The position numbers were made by a program, and so were the translations under genes. From positions 62,001-126,000 of the forward strand of contig NZ_JNXI01000001.1 of NCBI RefSeq assembly GCF_000717055.1: DNA of 64,000 nt. The letters are read 5' to 3'. Below, in pieces: positions 43,342-52,290 of the stretch (position 1 is its first letter; the number at the start of each line of letters is the position of its first letter). This DNA comes from Streptomyces iakyrus. GTDB lineage: Bacteria > Actinomycetota > Actinomycetes > Streptomycetales > Streptomycetaceae. Under the pieces are notes generated by a model. That model worked only from the letters and a program-made list of their open reading frames with translations. It did no database searches and had not been told where the DNA came from.

Positions 43342-44585
43342 CGGCTGCCCGTCCGGTCCGGGCAGTCGCCGACGATCTCGATCATCTTCTCCAGCAGGGG
43401 CAGACTGGGCAGCACGGCCCGGGTGTCGTCGGAGGAGGTGGTCGGCACCGGGATCCGCCGCTCGGTGAGGAACCGGGTGAGTTCGTCACCGGCCGCGCCG
43501 CCGGTGGCGTTGCGGGCCCTGAAGCCCAACTCCATCGCCCGGTGCTGGAGTTCGGGGTCCTTGCTGACCAGCTCGCCGAGCCGGGCGCCGTCGCCGGTCA
43601 GCGCGACGAGCTGGGGTTCGGTGACGAACCGGGTGGACGGGTAGAGCAGGACGCGCTCGTCGTCCGTCGCGCCCTTCTCGGCCCGGTACCTGATCTGGTG
43701 GGCGAGGAACTGGTGCTCGTAGATGACCGAGACGGGGGCGATGCTCTGCCCGTCGGGGGACAGATACGTTTCAGCCCGTTCGGAGGACGGCAGGCCCTGC
43801 TCGACGAGGAGCGGCTTGATCGTGCGGGCGAGTCGCTCCGCCTCGGCTCCGTTGTCCGGCGCGTCGTTCCCGTGCTCGACGAAGGCCACGAGTCCGAGAT
43901 AGGTGCCGGCGGAGTTGGACTCGCAGATGTCCGAGGTCTGGGCGAGGATCTTGTTGCCGTTGCGGACGCGGTCGTGGCGGTCGATCTCGTCCCAGCGGTA
44001 GCCGTTGTCGGGGTCGCGCCGGACGCCGTTCCGCTTGCCACGGGCCAGATCGATGAACTTCCGCATGTCGACGGTGTAGTACAGCGGCCGCCCGCCCGGG
44101 CCGGGCAGGCGCTGTGCGACGCCTTCCGCCGCGAGGACCTCGGCGTAGTCGCGGTAGGTGGCCAGCACGATGGGGCTGACGAAGGGGCGGTAGAGCAGCA
44201 CCGGACGGTTCGCCCGGGCGCGCTCCCGGCTGATGAGGTCCGCTGCGGGCTGGCCGGAGGGGAAGACGACGTCGTACCCCTCGTGGTCCTGCTGGGCGAT
44301 CTCCCGTGAGCCCATGTTGGTGATGTGCACGCGGAAGCCGTGCTTCATGAGCAGCCGCTCGACCTCGGGGTCCTGGAAGAAGTCCCTCTTCGAGGCCATC
44401 TTGGCCTCGATGGTGACCACGTGCCGCAGCGGCAGCAGGAGGTTCCCGGTGGCCACGAGCAGCGCCAGCCCGATGACCGGGACGGGCAGCGCCGACGCCA
44501 GCGCTCTGCGCAGGCGCCGGCGCGGGGGTCTGGTGACGGTTAACCGCGGCTCTTCGGCAGTGGGTCTGTTCGCGGGCACCTGCAT
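43338..44585 (-). CDS. Membrane-anchored substrate-binding-like protein, first gene of SBP/VWA operon
   Basis: A 415-residue protein. After a basic N-terminus, one hydrophobic segment (ALPVPVIGLALLVATGNLLL) serves as a membrane anchor or uncleaved signal. The rest looks like a periplasmic-binding fold (GYDVVFPSGQPAADLI, PLYYTVDMRKFIDLA), similar in kind to the binding half of the next gene. ATG 44585 is chosen; the frame extends upstream without similarity. The stop overlaps the next start by 4 bp. The duplicate binding proteins in one operon could form a heteromeric sensor. Confidence 0.8.
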   Translation of the reverse strand: MQVPANRPTAEEPRLTVTRPPRRRLRRALASALPVPVIGLALLVATGNLLLPLRHVVTIEAKMASKRDFFQDPEVERLLMKHGFRVHITNMGSREIAQQDHEGYDVVFPSGQPAADLISRERARANRPVLLYRPFVSPIVLATYRDYAEVLAAEGVAQRLPGPGGRPLYYTVDMRKFIDLARGKRNGVRRDPDNGYRWDEIDRHDRVRNGNKILAQTSDICESNSAGTYLGLVAFVEHGNDAPDNGAEAERLARTIKPLLVEQGLPSSERAETYLSPDGQSIAPVSVIYEHQFLAHQIRYRAEKGATDDERVLLYPSTRFVTEPQLVALTGDGARLGELVSKDPELQHRAMELGFRARNATGGAAGDELTRFLTERRIPVPTTSSDDTRAVLPSLPLLEKMIEIVGDCPDRTGSR

Positions 44586-44769
44586 GCTCCCCCCGTGACA
44601 CCGGCGTTCTCCCCGAGTGGCCGGGCCAGGATCGTCGGTGATGCGGGTGTACCCCGAACGACCTTTGCCGGAACGTTGGTTGGCCGCACGGGGAAGCACA
44701 CGGAGGAGACCGGTGCGCGCGGCTCATCCGGCCGGGTTTCATCCAGAGTTCAAGGGCAATCCGGAGAGT

Positions 44770-45063
44770 ATGTCCCCTCGATATCGCAACGGTGCGAATC
44801 AAGTCGGCACGATCGTCGCGGTCGTGGCCGACATCATGGCCCTGATCCTGGGGCTCTGGATCCTGATGTATCTGCTGGACGCCAACCCCGGCAACTCGTT
44901 CGTCCAGTTCATCCACGACGCGGCCCGCTGGCTCGCCGGCTGGTCGCACGACCTGTTCACCTTCGACGAGGCATGGGCCCGAGTGGTCTGCGGCTACGGC
45001 CTCGCAGCGGTGGTGTACCTGTTCGTCGGCCACGCGGTAGCCAATCGCGTCCACCGGCACTGA
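44770..45063 (+). CDS. Small membrane protein of 97 residues
   Basis: Starts at ATG 44770 with GGAG four bases upstream. Two hydrophobic helices are visible: TIVAVVADIMALILGLWILM and, near the C-terminus, VCGYGLAAVVYLFVGHAVA. The loop between contains many aromatic residues. It resembles a conserved streptomycete small membrane protein family without known function. Divergent from the SBP/VWA operon and followed by a strong hairpin at 45071-45101. Confidence 0.75.
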   Translation: MSPRYRNGANQVGTIVAVVADIMALILGLWILMYLLDANPGNSFVQFIHDAARWLAGWSHDLFTFDEAWARVVCGYGLAAVVYLFVGHAVANRVHRH

Positions 45064-45070
45064 CCGACCG

Positions 45071-45101
45071 CGGGGGCCCGCGCCGCAGGGGCGGGCCCCC
45101 G
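45071..45101 (+). terminator. 11-bp GC stem after small membrane protein gene
   Basis: Arms 45071-45081 and 45091-45101 are exact reverse complements with a 9-base loop, 8 bp after the stop codon. Confidence 0.7.
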
Positions 45102-45418
45102 GCTCCAGAGCCCCATCGACCTGGCGATGATGACACCGAGCCCGGAAATGCCGAGTTTGCCCGGCTTGCGCTGGAGATAGCGTGACACGCGGCCGACGGT
45201 TTCCCATTCTGAATAGACGGGTAAGAGCTCCGCCTGGATACGCCTGGATTAACTCAAACGCCCAGGTGCGGAGGCTTCGCGCTCGACCCGGAGATCGGTA
45301 TCCAGAGAGGTCGGGCCTTGTCACCCGCGGCCCCCATGTGCCTAATATTCGACCAGTAAGATCCCGGCCGCTTCGGCGGACCGGCGGTCCTGCTTGCCGA
45401 TTTCATGGGGGAGATGGC
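45102..45418. other. Intergenic region, relatively A/T-rich, before P450 remnant
   Basis: No gene is supported here. Base composition is less G/C-rich than its surroundings. A TAATAT hexamer near 45344 could be a -10 box for the P450 remnant. Nothing else was recognised. Confidence 0.4.
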
Positions 45419-45988
45419 ATGGAACGACCTGGCAACGAACCTTTATGCAATACGCGCGATCCGCGACTGCGTACCGTCCCGTATCCGCTGTACAAGCGCC
45501 CCCGGGCCGCCGAACCGAACTTATCCAGCGAAATTCCACAAGGCTCGAAACGTGCCGCACAACGGGGCGTACAGGACAGTCCGATCGTGCGGGCCACCCG
45601 GAGCCGGACACTGAAGCGGGACGGCGAGGTTCTCCGTCGGCTGCACGGACCGGCCGGCGCCGCCACCGGTGACATCGAGGTCGGGGGCGCGCCGGTCACG
45701 GCCGGCGCCAAGGTCATGATCATGCTCGGCGCCGCCGCCCGCGCCCCGCGGCGCCACACCCCGATCCCGGGCGCCGGGGCCTGCGGCGTCCCGGCATCCG
45801 AACGCCGCCCCTCGGCGGCCCTGCACCACTGCATCGGCACACTCCCGACGAAGGCCGGGGCCCGCCTGGTCCTCACCGGCCTGCCGTGCGGGCACCGCGG
45901 CATCAGACCGGCCCGCGAGAACCTCGCCCGGGGCCCCCGCGTCAACATCCGCGAAGTCGGAGAACTCCGGGGCGACCCGGCCGTCTGA
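45419..45988 (+). pseudogene. Internally deleted cytochrome P450 remnant
   Basis: ATG 45419, preceded by GGGGGAG, opens a 189-residue frame, less than half the ~400 residues of a P450. The N-terminal part DPRLRTVPYPLYKRPRAAEP matches the usual P450 opening (DPYPLYxxLRxxxP). After ~40 unclear residues it jumps to the C-terminal part: EVLRR (ExxR), GDIEVGGAPVTAG, KVMIMLGAA, then SAALHHCIG with the heme-ligand cysteine, and ARLVLTGL. The distal helices including the I helix are missing, and the FGxG half of the heme loop is lost. The frame remains open, so the deletions kept phase. It cannot encode a working P450. It stands beside the diterpene cluster and may be a decayed extra tailoring gene. 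Confidence 0.65.
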
Positions 45989-46106
45989 AGCCGTCGGCCT
46001 GCGGTGCGCCGGTCCGTGTCGCCCCGCGGACCCCGTCAGGCCGAGACCTTCCCGGCGGGCGGCCGACCGCCCCTGTGCCCGCCCATCATCCGTCCCGTCT
46101 GACGGT

Positions 46107-46120
46107 ATTTCGTCCGAAAT
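46107..46120 (+). promoter_or_regulatory. Perfect 14-bp palindrome upstream of cotB1-like gene
   Basis: ATTTCG-TC-CGAAAT lies 114 bp before the prenyl diphosphate synthase start in an otherwise GC-rich leader. It is a candidate operator for the diterpene operon. Confidence 0.4.
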
Positions 46121-46233
46121 GCCATTTTCGGCCACGCCCAGGTGCCCGGCGCGGCGCGGGAATCCCGGTGTATGCCGTTTTGTGCACGGAACCGATGCGA
46201 TGGGCCCTACGAGTGGGGATGTAACCCAGAACC

Positions 46234-47301
46234 ATGAGTGCCCACACCATATCTCCCGACATACTGGACCAGGTTGCCACGCGGGATGCCGTGGACACCG
46301 TCCTCTTCGATTTCCTGGAACATCAGCGAAAGAGCTCCGGGCAACGACAGTTGACCCAGCTCGTGAAATTGCTTGAAGAATTCATGGTGGGCGGCAAGAG
46401 AATCCGTCCGATTCTCACCCTGCTGGGCTGGAAGGCGGCCGGCGGAGAAAATGACTTGACGACCGTGTTACGTGTGGCCGCGTCACTCGAGATGTTTCAC
46501 GCGTTCGCTCTCATCCATGACGACATCATGGACGACAGCGACACCCGGCGCGGTCGTCCGACCATCCACCGGATACTCGCCGGAAGGCGCGGCGACGACC
46601 GCACCGAGCGTTTCGGCATCGGCGGCGCCGTGCTGCTGGGTGACCTCGCCTTCGCCTGGTCCGACTACCTGCTGCACACGGCCGGCCTGACTCCCGCGCA
46701 GTCGGCGGCGGTGCTGCCCATCGTCACCGAGATGCGCACCGAGGTCATGCTCGGGCAGTACCTGGACCTGCGGGCGACCGGCGACCTCACCGACGACGTC
46801 GACGCAACCTTGACCGTCAGCCGCTACAAGACCGCCAAGTACACCGTGGAACGGCCGCTGCACATCGGCGCCGCCCTCGCGGGCGCCGACGCCCCGGCCC
46901 TGGCCGCCTGCACGGCGTTCGCGCTGCCCCTCGGGGAGGCCTTCCAACTCCGCGACGATCTGCTGGGCGTGTACGGCGAGGTCCGGGACACCGGCAAGTC
47001 CCGACTGGACGACCTGCGGGCCGGCAAGAACACCACTCTGGTCGCGCTCGCGCTGCGTGCGGGCGACGCGGCACAACGCGCCCGCCTGCGCACGCTGGTC
47101 GGCGATACGGCGCTGGAGGAGTCCGGTGCCGAGGAGGCCCGCGCGATCTTCGCTGCCACCGGCGCCCGGGACGCCGTGGAACGCATGATCGACGACCGTT
47201 ACCGGCGGGCGCTGGGCGCACTCGACACCGCCCCCTTCACCGCCGACGCGGTCACCGCCCTCAAACACCTCTCCGCCACTGCCACCAGGAGGAACTCATG
47301 A
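46234..47301 (+). CDS. cotB1: Geranylgeranyl diphosphate synthase (CotB1-like)
   Basis: A 355-residue trans-prenyltransferase. The first aspartate-rich motif DDIMD is at 96-100 with F91 five residues before it, and the second, DDLLG, at 241-245; GGKRIRP lies near the N-terminus. An aromatic residue at that position with an uninterrupted DDxxD is common in bacterial C20 synthases. It condenses isopentenyl units to GGPP, the substrate of the next enzyme. The stop overlaps the cyclase start (ATGA), and AGGAGG for the cyclase lies inside this gene. Assignment to C20 rests on context more than on the sequence. Confidence 0.88.
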   Translation: MSAHTISPDILDQVATRDAVDTVLFDFLEHQRKSSGQRQLTQLVKLLEEFMVGGKRIRPILTLLGWKAAGGENDLTTVLRVAASLEMFHAFALIHDDIMDDSDTRRGRPTIHRILAGRRGDDRTERFGIGGAVLLGDLAFAWSDYLLHTAGLTPAQSAAVLPIVTEMRTEVMLGQYLDLRATGDLTDDVDATLTVSRYKTAKYTVERPLHIGAALAGADAPALAACTAFALPLGEAFQLRDDLLGVYGEVRDTGKSRLDDLRAGKNTTLVALALRAGDAAQRARLRTLVGDTALEESGAEEARAIFAATGARDAVERMIDDRYRRALGALDTAPFTADAVTALKHLSATATRRNS

Positions 47302-48215
47302 CCGCGGATCTGACCGCACCGGCCGCAGCGGCCCCGGCGGGGACGACCCGCCGGTGGCAGGAGTGCACCGACCGGTTCGCGGCCCTCTTCGACCGGCACG
47401 TCGGGTACGAAGCCCAGAAGGTGCCGATGACGGACGCCGAACTGCGCGAGGTCATCGACGCCTGCAACCGCGCGGTCGCCCCGCTCGGCAAGAGCGTCTC
47501 GGACAAGCGCTGGATCTCCTACATGGACGTCGTGCGCTGGTCGCAGAGCGCCCGCCACCTCAAGGACATGGAGGCGTTCAAGGCCGTCTGCGTGCTCAAC
47601 TGCGTGACCTTCGTGTGGGACGACATGGACCCCGCCCTGCACGACTTCGACCTCTTCCTGCCCCAGCTGCGCGCGGTGTGCGAGCGGTACTACACCGCGG
47701 AGGACACGGAGTTCGCCTACGAGGGCGCCCGCGCCTTCGTCACCAGCGACCACATGTTCCGTGACTCGGAGCTCAAGAAGGTGCTCTGCGGCACCTCGCC
47801 GGAGCAGTACTTCCGCTTCCGTGTCACTGACGTGGGAGTGGATTTCTGGATGCGCATGTCGTACCCCATCTACCGTCACCCCGAGCTGACCGAGCACTCC
47901 AAGACGGGGCTGGCCGCCCGGATGACCACCCGTGGCCTGGCCATAGTCAACGACTTCTACTCCTACGAACGCGAGCAGGCCCTCGGGCAGATCACCAACT
48001 GCTTCCGGCTGTGCGACATGTCCGACGAGGCCGGCTTCCAGGCGTTCTTCCAGGCCCGCCTCGACGACATGGCCGAGGACATGGAGTGCATCAAGGCGTT
48101 CGACCCGCTCACCCGAGACGTGCTGCTCGACCTCATCCAGGGCAACTTCGTCTGGACCACCCGCGACCGGCGCTACCAGGCCGCTGTCAACGACGTCAAC
48201 TCACGGATCCAGTAG
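47298..48215 (+). CDS. cotB2: Cyclooctat-9-en-7-ol synthase-like diterpene cyclase (CotB2 type)
   Basis: A 305-residue class I terpene synthase that closely resembles CotB2 of the cyclooctatin pathway as I remember it. The metal motif is D108-D-M-D111, and the NSE motif N218-D-F-Y-S222-Y-E-R-E226. Active-site aromatics F105, F147, F183, W184 and W286 correspond, with a two-residue offset, to CotB2 F107, F149, F185, W186 and W288; N101 corresponds to N103. All are present, so the 5-8-5 fusicoccane-type product cyclooctat-9-en-7-ol is the likely product from GGPP. Small active-site changes in this enzyme are known to redirect the product, so other fusicoccanes cannot be excluded. Confidence 0.92.
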   Translation: MTADLTAPAAAAPAGTTRRWQECTDRFAALFDRHVGYEAQKVPMTDAELREVIDACNRAVAPLGKSVSDKRWISYMDVVRWSQSARHLKDMEAFKAVCVLNCVTFVWDDMDPALHDFDLFLPQLRAVCERYYTAEDTEFAYEGARAFVTSDHMFRDSELKKVLCGTSPEQYFRFRVTDVGVDFWMRMSYPIYRHPELTEHSKTGLAARMTTRGLAIVNDFYSYEREQALGQITNCFRLCDMSDEAGFQAFFQARLDDMAEDMECIKAFDPLTRDVLLDLIQGNFVWTTRDRRYQAAVNDVNSRIQ

Positions 48216-48225
48216 GGGAACCGGA

Positions 48226-49587
48226 ATGCCTCCCGCCCCCGGCTCGCCCTCGACGGAACCGTCCTGGCGGATCGGCGCCGCGCCCGGCGCCGTGCCGCTG
48301 CTCGGACACGTCCCCGCCCTGTGGCGACGCCCGTTGGAGTTCCTCGCCGCGCTTCCCGCGCACGGCGACCTGGTCGAAGTCCGGCTCGGTCCCACCCGCG
48401 CCTATCTCGCCGCCCACCCCGAACTGGTCCGGCACGTCCTGCTCCATCCGCGCGTCTTCGACAAGGGCGGCGTCTTCGACAAGGCGCGCCAACTCCTCGG
48501 CAACAGCTTGTCGGTCTCCCGCGGCGAGGAGCACCGCTTCCAGCGGCGGCTGATCCAGCCCGCCTTCCACACCACCAAGATCGCCGCCTACACCACGGCG
48601 GTGGCCGCGGACACACGTACCGTCACCGACGGGTGGCGATCCGGTGAGACCCGCGACATCGGTGACGCCATGCACGCACTGCTGATGCGGGTCGCCGCCC
48701 GCACCCTGTTCTCCACCGGGCTCGACGAGGACACCATCGAGGAGGCCCGGCAGTGCCTTCGAACGGTCTCGCAGGGCATCTACCGGCGGACCGTCGCCCC
48801 GCTGGGGGTCCTGGAGAAACTGCCCACCCCCGCAAACCGCGCCTACGACCACGCCAACACCCGGCTGCGGCAGATCGTGGCGGAGATGATCGCGCTGCGG
48901 CGCCGGTCCGGCACCGACCACGGCGACCTGCTGTCCACGCTGCTGCGGGCGGAGTCTCCCGAGACCGGGGAGAAGCTGGACGACACCCAGGTCCTGGACC
49001 AGGTCGTCACCTTCCTGGTCGCCGGCAGTGAGACCACCGCCTCCACCCTGGCGTTCGTCTTCCACCTGATGGGCACGCTCCCCGAAGTGGAGCAGCGGGT
49101 GCACGCCGAGGTGGACGACGCGCTGGGAGGCCGGACGCCGGTCTACGAGGACCTGCCCGCGCTGCCGTACACCCGTAACGTCATCACCGAGGCGCTGCGG
49201 CTGTATCCGCCCTCGTGGATGGCGATGCGGGTCGCGGCCGAGGACGTCGAACTCGGCGGCCGGGCCATCCCAGCCGGGACGATGATCCTTTACAGCGCCT
49301 ACGCCCTGCACCACAATCCCGAGCTCTTCCCGGACCCCGAGACCTTCGACCCCGGGCGATGGGAGGGCGAGCGGGCGGCCCGGGTACCGCGCGGGGCACT
49401 GCTGCCGTTCGGCGCGGGCAGCCACAAGTGCATCGGCGACGTCCTCGCGCTCACCGAGACGGCGCTGATCGTCGCGACCGTCGCCGCGCGCTGGCGGCTG
49501 CGCCCGGTCCCCGGCAGCCGGCTGCGTCCCGAGCCGAAGGCCACCCTGGAGGCGGGCCCGCTGCCCATGGTGCTGGAGCGCCGCTGA
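48226..49587 (+). CDS. cotB3: Cytochrome P450 (CotB3-like, diterpene hydroxylase)
   Basis: A 453-residue P450 of full length. The I-helix oxygen-binding motif is AGSETT (266-271), ExxR is E322-A-L-R325, and the heme loop is FGAGSHKCIG with ligand C402. In cyclooctatin biosynthesis the first P450 hydroxylates cyclooctat-9-en-7-ol at C5; the gene order and 10-bp spacing after the cyclase match that role. The protein has no N-terminal membrane anchor, as usual for bacterial P450s, and would need ferredoxin and reductase from elsewhere. Confidence 0.9.
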   Translation: MPPAPGSPSTEPSWRIGAAPGAVPLLGHVPALWRRPLEFLAALPAHGDLVEVRLGPTRAYLAAHPELVRHVLLHPRVFDKGGVFDKARQLLGNSLSVSRGEEHRFQRRLIQPAFHTTKIAAYTTAVAADTRTVTDGWRSGETRDIGDAMHALLMRVAARTLFSTGLDEDTIEEARQCLRTVSQGIYRRTVAPLGVLEKLPTPANRAYDHANTRLRQIVAEMIALRRRSGTDHGDLLSTLLRAESPETGEKLDDTQVLDQVVTFLVAGSETTASTLAFVFHLMGTLPEVEQRVHAEVDDALGGRTPVYEDLPALPYTRNVITEALRLYPPSWMAMRVAAEDVELGGRAIPAGTMILYSAYALHHNPELFPDPETFDPGRWEGERAARVPRGALLPFGAGSHKCIGDVLALTETALIVATVAARWRLRPVPGSRLRPEPKATLEAGPLPMVLERR

Positions 49588-49676
49588 CCTGCTTTCCCCG
49601 GTTCTTCTCCCTTCCTTCCTTCTTCCCTCCTCTTCCTCTTCTCTCCGTCCGTACCGTCTCAGGGGGCGCATCCGGC

Positions 49677-51041
49677 ATGAAGACCCAATCCGACCCGGTC
49701 AGGCGCAGGTGGCGGATCGTCAGGGCTCCGGGCCGGCTACCGCTGGCGGGCCACGCGCTGCACCTGGCGCGCCGCCCTCTGGAGTACCTCTCGTCGCTGC
49801 CCGCCCTGGGCGACCTGGTCGAGCTGCGGCTGGGCACCCGGCTCACCTATCTGCCCTGCCATCCGGAGCTGGTGCAGGACGTGCTGCTGAACGCGCGGGT
49901 CTACGACAGCGGAGGCCCGGTGAAGGAGAAGGCCCGTCCCATCCTCGGCAACGGGCTGATCACGTCCGACTGGGCCGACCACCGCAGACAGCGGCGGATG
50001 GTCCAGCCTGCCTTCCACCCCACGCGCATCGCAACGTACGCCGAGGTGATGCGCGAGGAGTGCGCGGCGCATGCGGAGACCTGGCTGCCGGGCCGGCCGG
50101 TCGACGTCGGTGACGCGATGCAGGCGTTGACAGCGCGGGTGACGGCACGCGCGCTGTTCTCGACGGAGATGGCGCCGCACTCCGTCGCGGAGGTCCAGCG
50201 CAGTCTGCCGGTCATGGTGCGCGGCGCGTTCCGCCGGGCGCTCGACCCCACCGGGCTGATCGCCAGACTGCCGCTGGCAGCCAATCGTGAGTTCGATGCC
50301 GCGCTCGACCGGCTGCACTCCCTCATCGACGGCATCGTCGGGGACTACCGGCGCTCCGGCGAGGACCGTGGCGACCTGCTGTCGGCGCTGCTGGCCGCGC
50401 GGGACGACGAGGACGGTGGCGCGCTGACCGACCGGGAGGTCCACGATCAGGTCATGACTCTGCTGCTGGCCGGCGTGGAGACCACCGCGAGCGCCCTGAC
50501 CTGGGCGTGGCATCTGCTGGCGGCCCATCCCGAGGCCGAGGAACGGCTGCACGCCGAGGTCGACGAGGTGCTGGGCGGCCGTACGCCGACGTACGCCGAC
50601 GTGCCGAGGCTCGCCCATACCCAGCGGATCTTCACCGAGACCCTGCGCCTGTACCCGCCGGCCTGGATGTTCACCAGGATGACCACCCAGCCCGTCGAAC
50701 TGGCCGGTCACCGGCTTCCGGCCGGGACGGACATCCTCATCAGCCCCTACGTCATCCACCGCATCCCGGAGTTCTTCCCGCGCCCGGAGGTCTTCGACCC
50801 GGACCGGTGGCTGCCCGAGCGCGCCAAGGACGTCACCCGCGGTTCGTATCTGCCGTTCGGGGCGGGCAGCCGCAAGTGCATCGGCGACGTCTTCGGGATG
50901 ACAGAGGCGACGCTCGCGCTGGCCGCCCTGGCCTCCCGCTGGCGTCTGCGGCCCATGCCGGGCGCGGCCGTCTCACCCCGAGCCGAGATGAGCCTGACGG
51001 CCGGGCCGCTCCCGATGGTGCCCGAACCGCGTCAGCGTTAG
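49677..51041 (+). CDS. cotB4: Cytochrome P450 (CotB4-like, diterpene hydroxylase)
   Basis: A 454-residue P450 closely similar in layout to its upstream neighbour and probably a tandem-duplication product. AGVETT is at 265-270, ExxR at E321-T-L-R324, and the heme loop FGAGSRKCIG has ligand C401. By analogy with cyclooctatin, it would hydroxylate C18 as the last step. ATG 49677 is used because the protein start aligns with that of the first P450. The open frame upstream runs antiparallel to sense through the end of that gene and is not real. The 89-bp gap before it holds an unusual pyrimidine tract (49602-49646). Confidence 0.9.
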   Translation: MKTQSDPVRRRWRIVRAPGRLPLAGHALHLARRPLEYLSSLPALGDLVELRLGTRLTYLPCHPELVQDVLLNARVYDSGGPVKEKARPILGNGLITSDWADHRRQRRMVQPAFHPTRIATYAEVMREECAAHAETWLPGRPVDVGDAMQALTARVTARALFSTEMAPHSVAEVQRSLPVMVRGAFRRALDPTGLIARLPLAANREFDAALDRLHSLIDGIVGDYRRSGEDRGDLLSALLAARDDEDGGALTDREVHDQVMTLLLAGVETTASALTWAWHLLAAHPEAEERLHAEVDEVLGGRTPTYADVPRLAHTQRIFTETLRLYPPAWMFTRMTTQPVELAGHRLPAGTDILISPYVIHRIPEFFPRPEVFDPDRWLPERAKDVTRGSYLPFGAGSRKCIGDVFGMTEATLALAALASRWRLRPMPGAAVSPRAEMSLTAGPLPMVPEPRQR

Positions 51042-51066
51042 GGGGAGGCGACCGGGAGCGGCCCGA

Positions 51067-51093
51067 CAGGGCGCGGGAGACGATCGCGCCCTG
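51067..51093 (+). terminator. 9-bp stem-loop ending the diterpene operon
   Basis: Arms CAGGGCGCG (51067-51075) and CGCGCCCTG (51085-51093), loop of 9 bases, 25 bp after the second P450 stop. Confidence 0.65.
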
Positions 51094-51219
51094 CGTGCGG
51101 TCCGGCGGGGCCCCCGGGAAGTGGTGGTGCACTCGCGCCGTGCTGAAACGCCTCGCCCAGCCGGAACCCTGCCCCGGTCTCACGCCGAAACGGACATCGC
51201 CCCATCACGAGCCGCACCC

Positions 51220-52290
51220 TCAGGCGCAGCACTCCGCCTCGAACCCCATGGGCAGTTGCTCCCCACCGAACACCTGGCACGTCGCCTCGTGCCCACCCAA
51301 CGCGGCCACGGCCAGCAACAACGACCCCGCGGTCCACGTCGTCAACTCCTGCGGCCAGATCGCGCCGTCGTCGAAGACATACCCCGTCCAGTACAGCCCG
51401 CTCTCCGGATCCCGCAGGTGCTGGATCGACTGAAGGATCTCCAGCGCCCGGTCGGACTCCCCCATCGCCCACAGCGCGAGCGCGAGTTCGGCCGATTCAC
51501 CGCCCGTCACCCACGGGTTGGGAACCACACACCGCACGCCCAGCCCGGGCACGACGAACCGTTCCCAGTCCTGCTCGATCCGGGCCTTGGCCTCCGCACC
51601 GGTCAGCGCACCGCCGAGCACCGGGTAGTACCAGTCCATGGAGTACCGGTTCTTGTCGAGGAACCGCTCGGGGTGGTGGCGTATGGCGTGCCGCAGCGCA
51701 CCCGCCGCCAACTCCCAGTCGGGTTGGACCTCTTCACGCTGCTCGGCGATGGCCAGGGCGCAGCGCAGCGCGTGGTGGATGGAGGAGCTGCCCGTCAGCA
51801 GGGCGTCCGCGGTCTGCGTACCGTCGTCGTCGCGCCGCCAGCCGATCTGCCCGCCGGGCTGCTGGAGGTGCAGCACGAACTCCACCGCCGCGTACACCGC
51901 CGGCCACATCCGGTCCAGGAACGCGTCGTCGCCGGTGGAGAGGTAGTGGTGCCAGACGCCGACGGCTATGTAGGCGACGAAGTTGGTCTCCCGGCCCCGG
52001 TCGGTGACAGCGTCGGGGTCGCCGTCGGTGTAGGCGGCGTACCAGGAGCCGTCCTCGTTCTGGTGCCGGGCCAGCCACAGGTAGGCGCGTTCGGCGGCCT
52101 CGTGCTCACCGGCCGTGTCGAGTGCCATGGCCGCCTCGACGTGGTCCCACGGGTCGAGGTGGTGCCCCCGGAACCAGGGGATCGCTCCGTCCTCGCGCTG
52201 CACGGCGAGGATGCCGGCGACGGTCGCGGCGGCCTGCGCGGCGGTGAGCACCCCGGGCAGGACCAGGTGTTCCGTCCGGGGAGTGGTCAC
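51220..52290 (-). CDS. Prenyltransferase-like alpha/alpha-toroid protein
   Basis: A 356-residue protein made of helical repeats with QREDGAIPWF, ARHQNEDGSWYAAY and LGVRCVVPNPWVTGGESA, the QxxDGxW-like repeats of squalene-cyclase/prenyltransferase or glucoamylase-like toroids. No DxDD cyclase motif is seen. It is the third gene of a glycosyltransferase-methyltransferase-toroid cassette with stop/start overlaps (GTGA here). A role in making or modifying a glycolipid or surface glycan is a guess from the neighbours. It ends convergently with the diterpene cluster and may be unrelated to it. Confidence 0.75.
   Translation of the reverse strand: MTTPRTEHLVLPGVLTAAQAAATVAGILAVQREDGAIPWFRGHHLDPWDHVEAAMALDTAGEHEAAERAYLWLARHQNEDGSWYAAYTDGDPDAVTDRGRETNFVAYIAVGVWHHYLSTGDDAFLDRMWPAVYAAVEFVLHLQQPGGQIGWRRDDDGTQTADALLTGSSSIHHALRCALAIAEQREEVQPDWELAAGALRHAIRHHPERFLDKNRYSMDWYYPVLGGALTGAEAKARIEQDWERFVVPGLGVRCVVPNPWVTGGESAELALALWAMGESDRALEILQSIQHLRDPESGLYWTGYVFDDGAIWPQELTTWTAGSLLLAVAALGGHEATCQVFGGEQLPMGFEAECCA

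Noticed and set aside
45182..45418. Extended N-terminus of the P450 remnant frame
   Set aside because: ATG 45419 has a GGGGGAG site and the P450-like sequence begins after it; upstream codons look random.
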